From: Periconia sp. R9002
Taxonomy: Eukaryota; Ascomycota; Dothideomycetes; Pleosporales; Periconiaceae
Reading direction: 5' to 3'
NCBI GenBank assembly: GCA_023627715.1
Contig: JAMAHW010000012.1
Coordinates: forward strand, 310,001-374,000
DNA: 64,000 bases
Position numbers and translations under genes: made by a program. The notes beneath the pieces are model-generated. The model saw only the letters and a program-made list of their open reading frames with translations. It was not told the DNA's origin and searched no databases. This document shows, piece by piece, positions 10,076 through 21,051 of the stretch. Within the stretch, counting starts at the first letter, position 1, and each line of letters starts with the position of its first letter.

Positions 10076-11458
10076 ATGTTCGCCCTCCTTGTCGCAATTT
10101 TTCTATCCCACATACTGTGTGAAGCAAGCAATCCCCTCGACTGCACCGGAGCGAAGGCGCTTTCGCCGCGCTGCGCTTCCAACGAAACCCCATACCTCCG
10201 CGACTTCTTCTACATCGGGGGTCGCTATGTTGATAGCCCCATCGGAAATCTAACCGTCGACCAAATCTACGTCGAGAAGCTTTCGCCGATCAGCGGGTCG
10301 CGCCGCCCCCACCCCCTGGTGTTCTTCCATGGCGGCGGAACCTCCGCAGTGAGCTGGTTGAACACACCAGACAATAGGTAATAATTTCGCGAAGCACCGC
10401 GTTGCTTTTCCACACATGCCCGCCCCGCTGATCTTCTCTATAAAGAAAAGGATGGGCTTCGTATTTCGTGGAGAAAGGCTACCATGTCTACCTCGTCGAC
10501 GCGTACACCGGCGCCCGCAGCGCAGCGAACGACTTCGCTACCTACAACATGAGCACCGGACAGTCGTCTGAAGTCGCTCAGTCCGGTTTCACCGCCCCTT
10601 CGGTCAATCACACGCAATGGCCTGGCAGCGGCATCGACAACGGTGACCCGTTCTTCGACGCTTTCAAAAAGGCCCTGATTCCGTGGACTACCAGCTTCTA
10701 CGCCCAAGAAATGGCCATGCGTGCCTCAGGGTGCGAACTGCTAACGCTTCTAGGATCGCCCGCCTATCTGATCTCGCACTCTCTTGGATCTTTTTATCCG
10801 ATTCTGCTGTCCAATGACTGCCCACACCTGGTAAGGGGTAGTATTAATCTGGAGTCGGCTGCGTCGCCGTTCTGGCGGTACAATATTCGGAGTCTTGGGG
10901 GCACGCCACAGTCCCCGTGGGGTCTAACGTTTTCCCCGCTTGACTACGTCCCGGCGATCAAGGATGCATCAGGTACGCGAACCTCCTTTTAGTCCATGTT
11001 TTCCCTCATACTCTTTCTTCGTACCTTGAAGGCGTTAGCGGTTACCCTTGCCCGCGATTGGTTTCTTCTGAAAAATGCACATCTTTGTTGTGCGCTCGGC
11101 ACCCGCTGATTCTCATATCGCAGAGCTCAAAGTCGAGTCTGTGGGCAACGAGACCCTCGAGCACAGAAATTGTTATCAGCAGGTAGCTCCGGCACGTCAA
11201 CTCCCCAACGTGTCCAGTGTGCCCTACTTGGCGCTGTCGAGCGAGGGTGGCGACTATTGGACTCATGGGCACTGCATCGTTGATTATCTAAAGCAAGTGG
11301 GAGGGAAGCCTGAGTGGATCAAGCTTGCCGACGTCGGAATCAGAGGGAACGGCCATTTCATGCATCTGGAGCTGAACAACCTGAAAATTGCTGAGCTTGT
11401 CGAAACGTGGATGGAAAATCAGGAGCGGGAGAGGAAAGCGAGAAGGGGCGTTGTGTAG
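10076..11458 (+). CDS. Secreted alpha/beta hydrolase (esterase-like)
   Basis: Three exons: 10076-10377, 10446-10972 and 11124-11458; both introns are GT-AG and restore the frame. The N-terminus (MFALLVAIFLSHILC) is a signal peptide. The oxyanion segment VFFHGGGTSAVSW is near residue 85, the nucleophile elbow is ISHSLGSF (Ser in HSLG; the first Gly of GxSxG is replaced by Ser), and the catalytic His is likely in GIRGNGHFMHLE. The protein has about 387 residues. It belongs to the AB_hydrolase family that includes secreted fungal and bacterial carboxylesterases; substrate unknown. GC content is higher than in its neighbours. It could supply extracellular ester or lactone cleavage for the adjacent oxidoreductase cluster. 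Confidence 0.85.
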
Positions 11459-11815
11459 GCATTTGATCTCATAATGCCAGCAGCCTTACAAATTGTAGAG
11501 AACCATGATAGTGGACATGTGTGTGGTAGTGTCCAGAGCCTGTAGCATGCACCAGAAGTTTCGCATCCGAACGAATTGCAGTATATCTTTAAAAAAAATT
11601 ATATATCCTTAAATAATAGAATTCAAGAAAGAATAGTAAATACTTTTTATAGTTATACTATCCTAGTATTCTACTTACTATTAAAAGGACTATAATCTTA
11701 AGGGGAAGAGACCCTCGAAGAGTTCTATGTGGAGTGATAAGTGTTGTGAGTGCGGGCTATTTCCACATACGGGTGACTGGATGGACAAAGTTTGTATGTT
11801 AAGTAGGATCTTAGA
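11459..11815. other. AT-rich island with short A/T tracts
   Basis: Between about 11575 and 11705 the sequence is almost purely A/T with many TA dinucleotides (for example TTATATATCC, CTACTTACTATTA). This composition is like repeat DNA degraded by RIP in ascomycetes. No gene. Confidence 0.45.
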
Positions 11816-13357
11816 TTACCGCACCCTTCCACGAAATCTATGCCGTTTCCAATCCCCCGCCGCGCAACCCTTCCTCTTTAGATTCCTGGAACTTGGCTCT
11901 ACACAAGCTGATACATCCGGCACCCACCTCCTATTCAAAAAACGGTCCAATTTATCATTGATCGCGCGCTCCACCTGTTCCCCAGCCTGCTCCACGTAGT
12001 CTGCCACCGTGGCATCTAGCTCCTGAAACTTCTCATCCACCATCTGATCGATATCCGCCTGCAAATCTTCGAGCGCGTCTTCTTTTCTGCTTTGAATATC
12101 GAGTTTCTGGTCTTCCATGGTTTCGATGAATTCCTCATCGGCGGCGTTTCGCAAATATTGTGCATCGTATAAAGTGTCTTCGCAAATGGTGGCGAGTTTT
12201 TTCTCGCAATAGGCGGAGGCTCGGGCGGAGAGGAAAGCGCGTAGGGAGGAGCGGAGGAGGTGGACCGATGGATCGATGGCGGAACCCGTTTTCGGGGGTG
12301 GTGTGGGGTTTGAATCAGGAGGTGGTGACGAGGCCGTGATGGATTTTGATGTATCCATGAATTGCGCCAGCATTTCCGGAATCATCTGTTGCATCATCTT
12401 TCGCATGGTATCCTCGAGATGAGTTGGCATGCATGATGAGTCTGAGAGAGAAGGAGGTGGTGATTTGGTATCGAAAACATGACGAGTGTGTAACGATTCA
12501 TCAATGGTGGAAGACGCTGCCCTGCTGGGGCTCAAAATGGTGGTGGCTTTCTCGGTGGGGGACCCTTCGGGCACGTAAAAGATGCGTTTTGGCGGCGGCG
12601 AGAGTAGTGGACTGTGGGAAACTGTGATATCAGGTGTGAGTCGAGTATTCAAGTGCTGCAGGCAACAAGAGAGTTGTGCTTGCTAATTTGAGAAGACAAA
12701 CTCACTATCCCGGGCACGTTTACAGCTCGCATCTGTGTATGGCGGTGGCTCGTTTGATTCGGGAAGGTACTGCTCGGTAGGACTGAATACGGACCAGTCC
12801 TCAAGCCGTCGTCCCTTGAGGTTCCTCTCGTCAATGTGGAAGCCAGTGAACGTTTCTGGCTGGCTGACAATGGTCAAGAACGGACCAATATGTTTTGGCC
12901 CGAACCATGTCCAGTCAAAGAGTATTGTAATCTTGACAGCCTTGGCTAGGTCTACTAATCGGCGAAAGTGGAGTTCGTGGCCCGATTGAGGTGCTATGCT
13001 TCCTGATACGTTGGGGCAAAGGATGGCGCAAGGTTTATTAAGGTTCAATGAGAGAGCTCGAACATCAGGGGTCTGATTTCGAGCAATGTGGTTCGACTCT
13101 GTGGGTGTAAGAGTCCTCTTTGCGGTCATACATGTCGTTGTAGCAGGGGCAAGATTATCAGCATCGTATAAAAAGTAAAAGGATTGGGCGTCGTCAAAAC
13201 CATACACATGGGTTGTGTGTTGAAGAGAAAACGTGGCATGCAGGCCGTCTTTAAATTTAACTTGAAAAATGCATTGTAGAAGTGAACATGTATCATTGTC
13301 AGTTGCGACATAAGCCAATGCACCAATACCTGCAGCGCGGAAGAGGTTGTATGTCAT
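11816..13357 (-). CDS. Hypothetical protein with C-terminal coiled coil
   Basis: Starts at ATG 13357. The first exon encodes about 220 residues; a GT-AG intron of 76 bp (about 12701-12626) then joins RARD to ISHSPLLSPPPKRIFY and the frame continues to 11816. The total is about 490 residues. The N-terminal half has a hydrophobic, beta-rich pattern (FQVKFKDGLHATFSLQ, FYFLYDADNLAPA). The middle is Pro/Ser-rich. The C-terminal third is strongly charged and heptad-like (MEDQKLDIQSRKEDALEDL, VADYVEQAGEQVERAI), i.e. coiled coil, ending in a basic RRW...KRHRFRGRVR tail that could be nuclear. I do not recognise the family; it looks lineage-restricted. Confidence 0.65.
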
Positions 13358-14466
13358 TCTGTATCCAGTCTATCTGCCCAATCCAAACAAAACAACACTC
13401 ACAAAAGGCGTCCTCGCAATAGATTTGTCAACCACTACCACCGCCAGTCACCGTTGAGATGCGCGCACTACACTTGACAGTCTGCGAACCACCCCTCCAA
13501 TGCAAGCAAGCCAGCGCGTGGGCCGAAGCCGAGGCGAGCCGTGATTGCTAACTTCAGAGGCCTTGTGAAATTCGCAAGGATGGTGGACGGAGGGTACGTC
13601 TAAGCGCAGGCAGGCAGAGAAGAACAGTGAAGGCGGTGAAGAAGACGCCTCGTCTCTAACGTAGCAAGCCAGCGCGTGGGCCGGAACCGAAACGCGCCGT
13701 GATTGCCAACGCTAAAGAGAGTGCGCCCTCAGCAGATGGCGTCGTCGGATCGAGGATGGGGGCGATGAATTCGAGATGAAGGGGTTCGTGGTGGTGGTTG
13801 AGGAGGTACGGTGGTATGTGGTGGAAGGGATGGCGTGGCCTTGCAAGACTAAGAAGACCACCTGGGCAGGCGCACTAGATTTGTCATCCGTCACGTGATT
13901 CACTCTTTCCTCAATCACGACCACATGCATCAATGATCACTATCACAACACTTGAGTTGATAACATGTATACAAAGATAAGCCTCCTTATCTTCTTTTTC
14001 TAACAATAAATTAGCATCTGAATATCTCAAATGCTATATACTCTTCTTATCACGTGCGCAAACAGTTGCCTTTGTGCCCAGGTGTCCCTCCTGGCCGAGT
14101 ACGTTACATACGGTTGAGGCGCATCGTATCGCTGTGGCTCAGCTGCTTTACCTGGCGCCCCTCCCGAAGTTTCCCACCAGTGGTAAACCAGCACGTCGAA
14201 AGGCAAACAGCTAAATTTTTGCGATATTACAGCCATCTTTATCAATCATTGATCAAGGCTGAATGTTTCATACATGAGCATGAGATTCCCTCGTAAGTGT
14301 GGATAATATTCGTATTCAGTTTATTGGCTCGTATGCGATTATAGATCATGGTGGCTGTGCAATTGCGCTGCATAAATCGACCCCATCGCGAAAATGAATA
14401 AATGTATAATGTCTGGAGAGACAAATATGCGGCAAGGATTTCTCAATATCAATCGAATTCACTTTT
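13358..14466. repeat. Intergenic region with a 48-bp direct repeat
   Basis: Two copies of a 48-bp sequence beginning AGCAAGCCAGCGCGTGGGCC lie at 13505-13552 and 13663-13710. They match at all but about 6-7 positions; most differences are G/A or C/T. A separate 25-bp segment at about 14090-14114 (with CTCCTGGCCGAG and ACGTTAC) recurs at about 26622. No convincing gene. Confidence 0.6.
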
Positions 14467-16083
14467 ATGGGGAGCATGATGTTTCCAAGAACTTCTATTT
14501 TGGTTCTGCAACTCTTCTTTGTCCTGTTTGTCGAGGCGCGCCACGGGTTCGACCGCGGACCATGTTTTGCCAAACTACAACCAGCCATTCGGAATGGTAC
14601 GATTCCGAGAAATTCGTCTATCTTTTATCGCGACGAGCACGGCGTGTTCATGTCAGACCTAGAGAATCCGGTCCTCACTGTTCCTGGATGTAAACAAGTC
14701 TGCGGCGAGTCCTTTGGCTGGTACGATGATATTGGACCGCGACTCAGCACCTGGCTCATTCCTGTGTTTTTGCTTCTTACCAACATGGAAGTATCTCCCT
14801 TAGACAAGCGAAGGTATCTCATGCTTCTCCACTTACTGGGTGATCCCATAGGCTCGCTTCACTGCCTGTTGCTGAAGTTAGAAGCCTGGTCGCGATGCCA
14901 CGAAATGGCTAAGAGCATGTGCAATAGAGGTGGTCCACAAGCACGAAGTGTGGCAACGGTACTTGGTGGCTTTGAAGAACTCATCGGGTTTTACGCCAAT
15001 CCCGCCGATGTCTACAAACGTATTTTGAACTGGAATGGAAAAGTGTCGGCAAGGGAGAAGAAACGCATCTCCAGAGCAGCACTGAGACTTGCTGAAAGTC
15101 GTACTGATGAGCGATTGCGAACGCTACTGGCTACCATTCTCTACATATACCAATTGATATCTGCGTTTATCACAGTGGTTGGAGGCGGAAACACCTCGCC
15201 GCCTGGTGGCAGAATCGGTCTGACCATGTTCATGACCTGGACCATACCTATAGTTCTCGTCAGTAACGCTATTGGCTGCTTCACCTCTAGACGGATCTGT
15301 TTCGACATACTCGATGATTTCGTTCGAGACGTCAATCCAAACACCGATCTGTGGACCGAACTCCAAAACACTGTTCCCGAAATCAATGAGCACAGGAGCG
15401 TCGAGGAGTACTTCGATTCGCTATCTTGGTGGGGTGCTATATACTCATATCGCCCTTCAATGCACCTTAAGTTCAAGAGCAATTCGAACGGTCGCAGCCC
15501 TGCACTTCTCCTTTTTCTCGCATTTTGTCCCACTGTTGTTTCGTCAATTATCGCCTCGCTCATTTTGTGGCACACACCTCCAATCGGACTCAATTGCCGA
15601 AATATACTCATTTTTTCAATATTTGCTGCGTTCTTGGCAAGTTGCATCTTCACCTGGCAATGCGCCAGGGTCGGCTTGCGTGGAGCAGCCCATTGGCATG
15701 TAGTTTTAGCCAAGGACGCACTTATCGCCATACCATCCGTTATAATGGTCTTCCTAGCTACGTCTGGACTGTTCAATTCCTGTAAGTCTTGTTATGGCGC
15801 CAACTGATAGCTTCAATGATTAACGTAAAACTTAGGTCGTTGCTGGAGCGGAGTATACTCGCTGGGTGCGAAGGCACATATTCCTTTGAACACATCGCAG
15901 GAATTCATACTCTGGGGGCGGACCATATACCCAATCCTTGTTGGTATATGTCTCGCACTGCTTGCATTTGTTTTTATTGCTATCATGTGGGTGGGATGGA
16001 ATGGGTGGAATGTTATGCGATGGAGCGAAAAGGATAGACAGCTTGAGTGGAGCCGGTTGCACACAAGACGCACACCGGCGTAG
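14467..16083 (+). CDS. Multi-pass integral membrane protein, function unknown
   Basis: Exon 1 starts at ATG 14467; an intron near 15781-15836 (GTAAGT...TTAG) joins FNSC to RCWSGVYSLG and the frame ends at TAG 16081-16083. The protein has about 520 residues. An N-terminal signal-like helix (ILVLQLFFVLFVEA) is followed by a Cys-containing lumenal segment. Hydrophobic helices occur at STWLIPVFLLL, LLATILYIYQLISAFITVV, LTMFMTWTIPIVLVSNAI, LLLFLAFCPTVVSSIIASLIL, ILIFSIFAAFLASCIF, LIAIPSVIMVFLATSG and YPILVGICLALLAFVFIAIMW. This resembles uncharacterised fungal membrane proteins often found near HET or secretome genes. No transporter motif is seen. Confidence 0.8.
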
Positions 16084-16926
16084 GTTCCAGCGAATTGAAG
16101 TACAAGATAGTACATAAATATGTATAAAATCACATGATATTGAGTCCGACTTTGGTCTAGAAGACAATTCTCGGTCTTGGATCTTATTCAGCTTTGACAG
16201 GCGTTTGAGTCCTTTGTCCCTCATTGAGGTGCAAGTTCAGCTTTGTTTCCCATTTATGTACGCTGATACCTGCCTATCTGTAATAACAGCGCTATACTCT
16301 AGTATACACTCCAACTGGGGAATCCACAGCGGAGATACAAAGATTTTGAGAGCAGGCTCGTAGATCCAATGTAGGAGGGTAACGTGTTTTTCGGGCAATA
16401 CATTTAGTAAAGAAAATCACAATTATACCTAGGCCTATGTTCAGCCCGAGCCATAATATATCACACTGTAACTCAAAAAGTGTATCTGGTTGATAATCAC
16501 GGCGGGCGGTGAAGTTTATGTCTTCCGTGCCGTGCTACAGCACTTACGGGTTTTCCTGATAATTCCTTCGACCCCGCCTGCTGTAAGTATGAAATACAGG
16601 TATTTTAAACTTTCCTCAGTCCTGTGGAACTTTCTGGGTACAGATTACGTCGTATGTTTTACTATAAAGACTACGTTTATGAGCAAGTCTGATTGGTAAT
16701 CACGGAGATCGGTGCAGTTCATGTCTTCCGTGCCGCCCTGATGTTTTCAAGGACAGGTCTAGTTATTAATCTCGTATTACTATTGCTAAAGTCATTCGCT
16801 TGTTGTGACTGAGCAAGAAGTATAAATCTGGACAAAGGGAAGGCAAAAGTAGAGCATCATCCCTCCACTTTCAATCCCTTCTGATCTCTGTTTCCTGTTA
16901 ACGATAAACCTTCCCGTCCGCCAAAG
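16084..16926. repeat. Intergenic region with a 48-bp direct repeat
   Basis: Copies at 16485-16532 and 16688-16735 share about 41 of 48 bases; both contain TAATCACGG and end ATGTCTTCCGTGCCG. The separation is about 203 bp. They lie in the upstream region of the DJ-1 family gene, so they could be regulatory or remnants of a repeat. No gene. Confidence 0.55.
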
Positions 16927-17640
16927 ATGGTTCAAGACGTGCATATCGGTTCTTTGGTCTATGAATACCAGACCATGGATGTTGCTGGTCCGTTTGACTT
17001 GCTCAATCTGGCAAGTAAACGTGTCGCCGAGTATGGCTACAAGCATGGTGCCGTCTCACCGGAAGTGATTGACAAGTCCCCGAACTTCGTTTTTCACCAC
17101 ATCTCTGAAAATCTTGACCCGGTACAACTCCTGTCAAGTAGCTTCAAGATTGTCCCAACGGATACTCTTGATAATCCTCCGGAACTCGACTATCTCCTCA
17201 TTGGCGGCCCTATGCCAGAGACCTTCGAGTTCCCACCCAGTTATATCGACTTCATCAAGCGTCATCATGCTGCGGGCAAAACGATCTTCACTACCTGCAC
17301 AGGTGCCTCAGCCCTCGCATCCACCGGTCTCCTCGATGGCAAGAATGCTACGGTCAACAACGTTGAATACAATTGGATTGTCAACAAATACCCCAAGGTC
17401 AAATGGTCAAAAGACAAGAAATGGGTCGTCGACGGAAATATTTGGACTGGTGGCGGGGCACTGGCTGGAATGGACATGTTCGCCCATTGGCTAGAGATAA
17501 CTTACGGGAAAGATGTCATGATTGCTGCAGCAATGCAGTTGGACTACGAGCCACGTGACATCAACGGCATCACCGGCGTGATACCTCTTCGGTACGATGC
17601 CGCAGGGAAGCAGATCTCCACCACTGTTTTTCCCAAATAG
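16927..17640 (+). CDS. DJ-1/PfpI family protein, isonitrile hydratase-like
   Basis: Intronless, 237 residues. The core is the class I glutamine-amidotransferase-like fold: MDVAGPFDLLN with the acidic/Gly start motif near residue 18, DYLLIGGP near residue 94, and the nucleophile elbow TTCTGAS with the reactive Cys near residue 124, followed by STGLLDGKNATVNN. This CTGA...GLLDG.AT pattern is that of the isonitrile hydratase (InhA)/AraC-N-terminal DJ-1 branch, which hydrates isocyanides to formamides or acts on related small electrophiles. The C-terminal segment (LEITYGKDVMIAAAMQLDYEP) is also typical. No signal peptide, so cytosolic. It stands alone with no operon-like partner. The enzyme activity is inferred from family only. 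Confidence 0.85.
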   Translation: MVQDVHIGSLVYEYQTMDVAGPFDLLNLASKRVAEYGYKHGAVSPEVIDKSPNFVFHHISENLDPVQLLSSSFKIVPTDTLDNPPELDYLLIGGPMPETFEFPPSYIDFIKRHHAAGKTIFTTCTGASALASTGLLDGKNATVNNVEYNWIVNKYPKVKWSKDKKWVVDGNIWTGGGALAGMDMFAHWLEITYGKDVMIAAAMQLDYEPRDINGITGVIPLRYDAAGKQISTTVFPK

Positions 17641-18394
17641 CGTATTGATATCATCATCGCTTTGCACGGGCCTCAATCAATCATTACACCATATCCCGCT
17701 TGGTAGGGTCAGTGAGGCAATCATTGGTATATTAGCTAGTTCTAAACTCTAATAAACAAATGGCTGTGGAATTCAACCAAAGTCATACACAGACCCGCTC
17801 AATTCTTCAAAATTTTGTCCCTTTTGCCGCTCTAAATTCAAAAAAAATTTCTAGCATAGTTATGTCGACCTGTGTCGAAGAATACACGTTCGTACTGACA
17901 AATGATCATCTGTCAGTGCACAGTGGTGTCTTTCCAGCCATTCTGCAAAGCATCCAGTATCAGATCAAACTATATGTCTCTAAACACTGGTTCATGGCGA
18001 ACAAGGCACGTTCAATTTAACAATCATGATTAGTCGACACATTTGTGCTTTTCTTGCAGGATAAGTGAGAGTAAATTGATGAAAGGGAAAATTTCATTGC
18101 TATTTCAACAACTAGTGGTATCAACATAGAGAAATATATCATAAGAGGCCGTTTGTGGCCAGGCACATTCAAGGCGGTTCAACAATAATAAGGAGTGACT
18201 GGATTGAAGTTCTAATATCTGGAGGAGCCAGTGCGTTAGAATGAAAAAGATATGGGTCCTCTGAACATAAAATTCTGATGAATACTCTTGCTAAGCAGTC
18301 TCATTACAGGAAATACCCCATACAAAGCACGCGATCAAGAACCTGACAGAACGGCTAGTAATCTTCTACTCTGAGGTCCCATAACAATGCTCAT
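17641..18394. other. Intergenic region, nothing recognised
   Basis: AT-rich spacer between convergent genes. A short open frame near 17760-18020 has no family features and poor composition for a gene. Confidence 0.5.
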
Positions 18395-18807
18395 CTAAAC
18401 CCATTTGCCAATCTGAGTAGTACCGGCAGGGAGAGTAATGCATTGGCCAGTTGCAAGGCGGTGGCTGGTATCATGTTCGTCGCAACCAGCTGCATTATTG
18501 TTAGATTGTGAACTATCTGCTCAATGATTGACTTACTAAAGTAATATTGACCGGCATCACCGTCACCGACTACCAAATACACGGCCTGAGTACGAGAATC
18601 GACTTGGTGGCAAGACCACAACGAAGGAGAAGCGTGGCTAATAATGTTTCTGTCGTGATTGCTATATGTTGGTTAGTACGTAGTCAGAATATATCTCAGG
18701 CAGATATACCAATCATCGATTGAAGCATATTGATTCAGCTTCGGATTGGCGGCTAAGACGCCTTGTCCGAGGAGAGAAGTGATAACGACGGCGTAGAATC
18801 CCTTCAT
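18395..18807 (-). CDS. Small secreted four-cysteine protein (effector-like)
   Basis: Three exons: 18807-18710, 18661-18537 and 18489-18395 (two 47-48 bp introns, all GT-AG). The spliced frame has 106 codons including the stop, giving 105 residues. Residues 1-19 (MKGFYAVVITSLLGQGVLA) form a signal peptide. The mature part has four Cys (in DDC, WSC, TGC and GQC), consistent with two disulfides, and no transmembrane segment. It ends QIGKWV. I know no family that it matches. Size, signal peptide and even Cys count fit the small secreted proteins that include plant-associated effectors and other cell-surface proteins; the role is unknown. It was visible only after splicing, since each frame fragment alone is short. 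Confidence 0.7.
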
Positions 18808-21051
18808 GTTGATTGAAAGTTCGAATTTTTTGACTTCAAGTGGAGAAGAATAATAAAAGTGAGTTGATGAGCGAGGTGGACTGAGAAGAGAGGGAATCAC
18901 TCACACTTATATACACAAAATGACCGCCAAAATAGTTGTTGGCGTTGGTGCATGGAGTTGGGCATCCTATTCGACACGCCTCAAAGACAGGGCTACGCTC
19001 CTCCAGGATCTTTTCGGTATCGTGGGTTTGTGTTGTCAATGTCTGGGGTCCGGGCTTTGGGGTCTGGGGAACAGGAGATGCAGGGTGATTGAAAGATCGA
19101 CACCGATGTCAGATGCCGGGGAAATCAGAGTAATCCTACATAGTCTTACCCCTTTGGGTTATAGTCACCGGTATTTACGTAAATGAACCCAATCAGCCGC
19201 CTTTCTAGAATCTGGAATACTCAACTTACTCGTACGGTATGGACATAAGGCAGTCCACCAGTCTCAGTTGAATCATGGGTTGAGTCAGCGTTGAGATTAA
19301 CCGGGGCGTAAATAAGAAACTAGATGGGGCGAAAACAGGAAGGATCAAGCAAATGGGGTGTTACCAAGGAACATCAAGCACAAGGGGGCGCAATTAAGAA
19401 ACATCAAGCATTAGGGGGCCTAATCAAGGAGCATCAAGCAAAAGTAATGTGTGGTGAAAAGCTTAGCGGGTGGTCAGTACAGTTAACCAAACCTTACGCA
19501 CGTATGCCAACACCAGCTTACAGCAGCACCTAATGAGGTAGCTTGCCTAGATCTTCAAGGGTATTTCCTTGATACTATATGCCCATTAATTTGCACCTGT
19601 GTGCTGCCTAATCTACGGTTGTAGTTGTGCTGCGCTTCCCTGGGCGGTAGTCCTCTTAGGACTTACTCTCTTCTGGGCAATGCTTGAGGGTTAGTGATAG
19701 ATAATTTCCACCAGAATACGAGGTTCCTGGTATTCTCCAATCATTCCATCGTCTTGTCGAATTATATCAGGCATATTTCGTAAGCTTCCTGCGCAGTAGT
19801 TTCTTCAAGTGGCGAACTCGTACGAAACTATTGAGGCGGTGTGAATCCGTGGGTTTTGATCTTCGGCCGCAGGCTTGACGAGTAAGTTAGCCACTCTTTG
19901 GATATAACGTCTTTGAAGGTGAGCATCCAGCATAATCCTTTCGATTCACGTTGAGAGATGCATCAGGCGACATAAAGCAAGGACCAGTCGCCGTCCGGTG
20001 GGTCCCCTGCCGTTCAAGCTGAGCCTCTATCTCCTTCTGGGTACTAGCAGTGGTAGCATAGGTATTGCTTGTGCTTCCCCGCCTCCCTTTCGTTTCTTTT
20101 TCTATCCTTCTAATTTTAGGAGTGACTTACATCACACGCCAACAAGGCACTTTAGGCAGTCGACGCTGACACATCACTATGAAGCCCCGGGGCCTGCAAT
20201 GACATCGATTTTATGTAACAAGGCCTCCAAAGGACGCAGTAAGACTTTCCATAATCAAGTATGAGCTGTTGGAGACGGTCTGCTTAGGCACTTTCTACTG
20301 GAGGAAACGGTAGGAAAATGCACAGCCCGCTTGATCAAACAGAAGAAGTGGACTGTAAAATAGATCAAAGAAGTTGCTGAATGCGGCTTATATGGTATTG
20401 AAAGGGGCACAATCCAGCCTGAAATATGATTCATTTGACAAGAATTGGTCCCGAAGAATGGCCAGGGCGAGACGCCCCAGGCAAGAGAATAAATCAATCA
20501 TACACCTGTTGGTCAGGTTATGGCTGCCGGCTGCGGGCTATCACGTAACTCTTTCATTCCACATTTTTCCTTTCTGTTTCTTTCTATAACATAAATTACA
20601 AGTAAGGCGTTATTTGCGCCATGAGGATTCTAACAACTACTCCTAGTATCCAGACAGTATTGGTTTGTATGTCGACAGCCAGGATGTGTCTTTGATCAAC
20701 TGCAATCATATTGCCTTGCCATGATATTCTTTCTTTGATTCATAAACGTCAATAATATGTGTAAAAAAATACATCTTACCTCAGACGTGCCCAGGGGTAT
20801 CATACTTGGTTATATTGCAAATAGCGAGTGAGAAGAGAATTAATGAATGCAAGTCACTGTGCGCCTAGAAAATGGAAATATGAAATCATTTTTCGTGGAT
20901 CTCGCCAAACCTAATAGTTGAAGGATGTTAAGTGTAGAACTAGAACGATATGTCATGCACAATATCATAGCATTATTGGGAAACTTCAGACACATGAAGC
21001 AGGAAAATACCTGTCAACAATTAGTCCTCTTGTAATGCACATCATGGTGCT
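18808..21051. other. 2.2-kb gene-poor spacer
   Basis: Apart from the minisatellite at 19340-19449, I see only short uncorrelated open frames. Base composition is mixed with AT-rich patches near 20700-20900. No tRNA or conserved coding motif was found. Confidence 0.5.
19340..19449. repeat. 30-bp minisatellite, about 3.7 copies
   Basis: Units start at 19340 (26 bp, degenerate), 19366, 19396 and 19426. The consensus is AAGGAACATCAAGCA followed by an A/T-variable triplet, a G-run and a variable CAATC-like end. The 30-bp period keeps a plus-strand frame open (KEHQAxGGxI-like), but there is no further evidence for a gene. Confidence 0.75.

Noticed and set aside
10076..11458. Lipase reading of the secreted hydrolase
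   Set aside because: The nucleophile elbow is SHSLG, not the canonical GxSxG of lipases; esterase-like is as far as the sequence supports.
19340..19449. Possible CRISPR array
   Set aside because: Unit is 30 bp with no spacers, and the host is a eukaryote.
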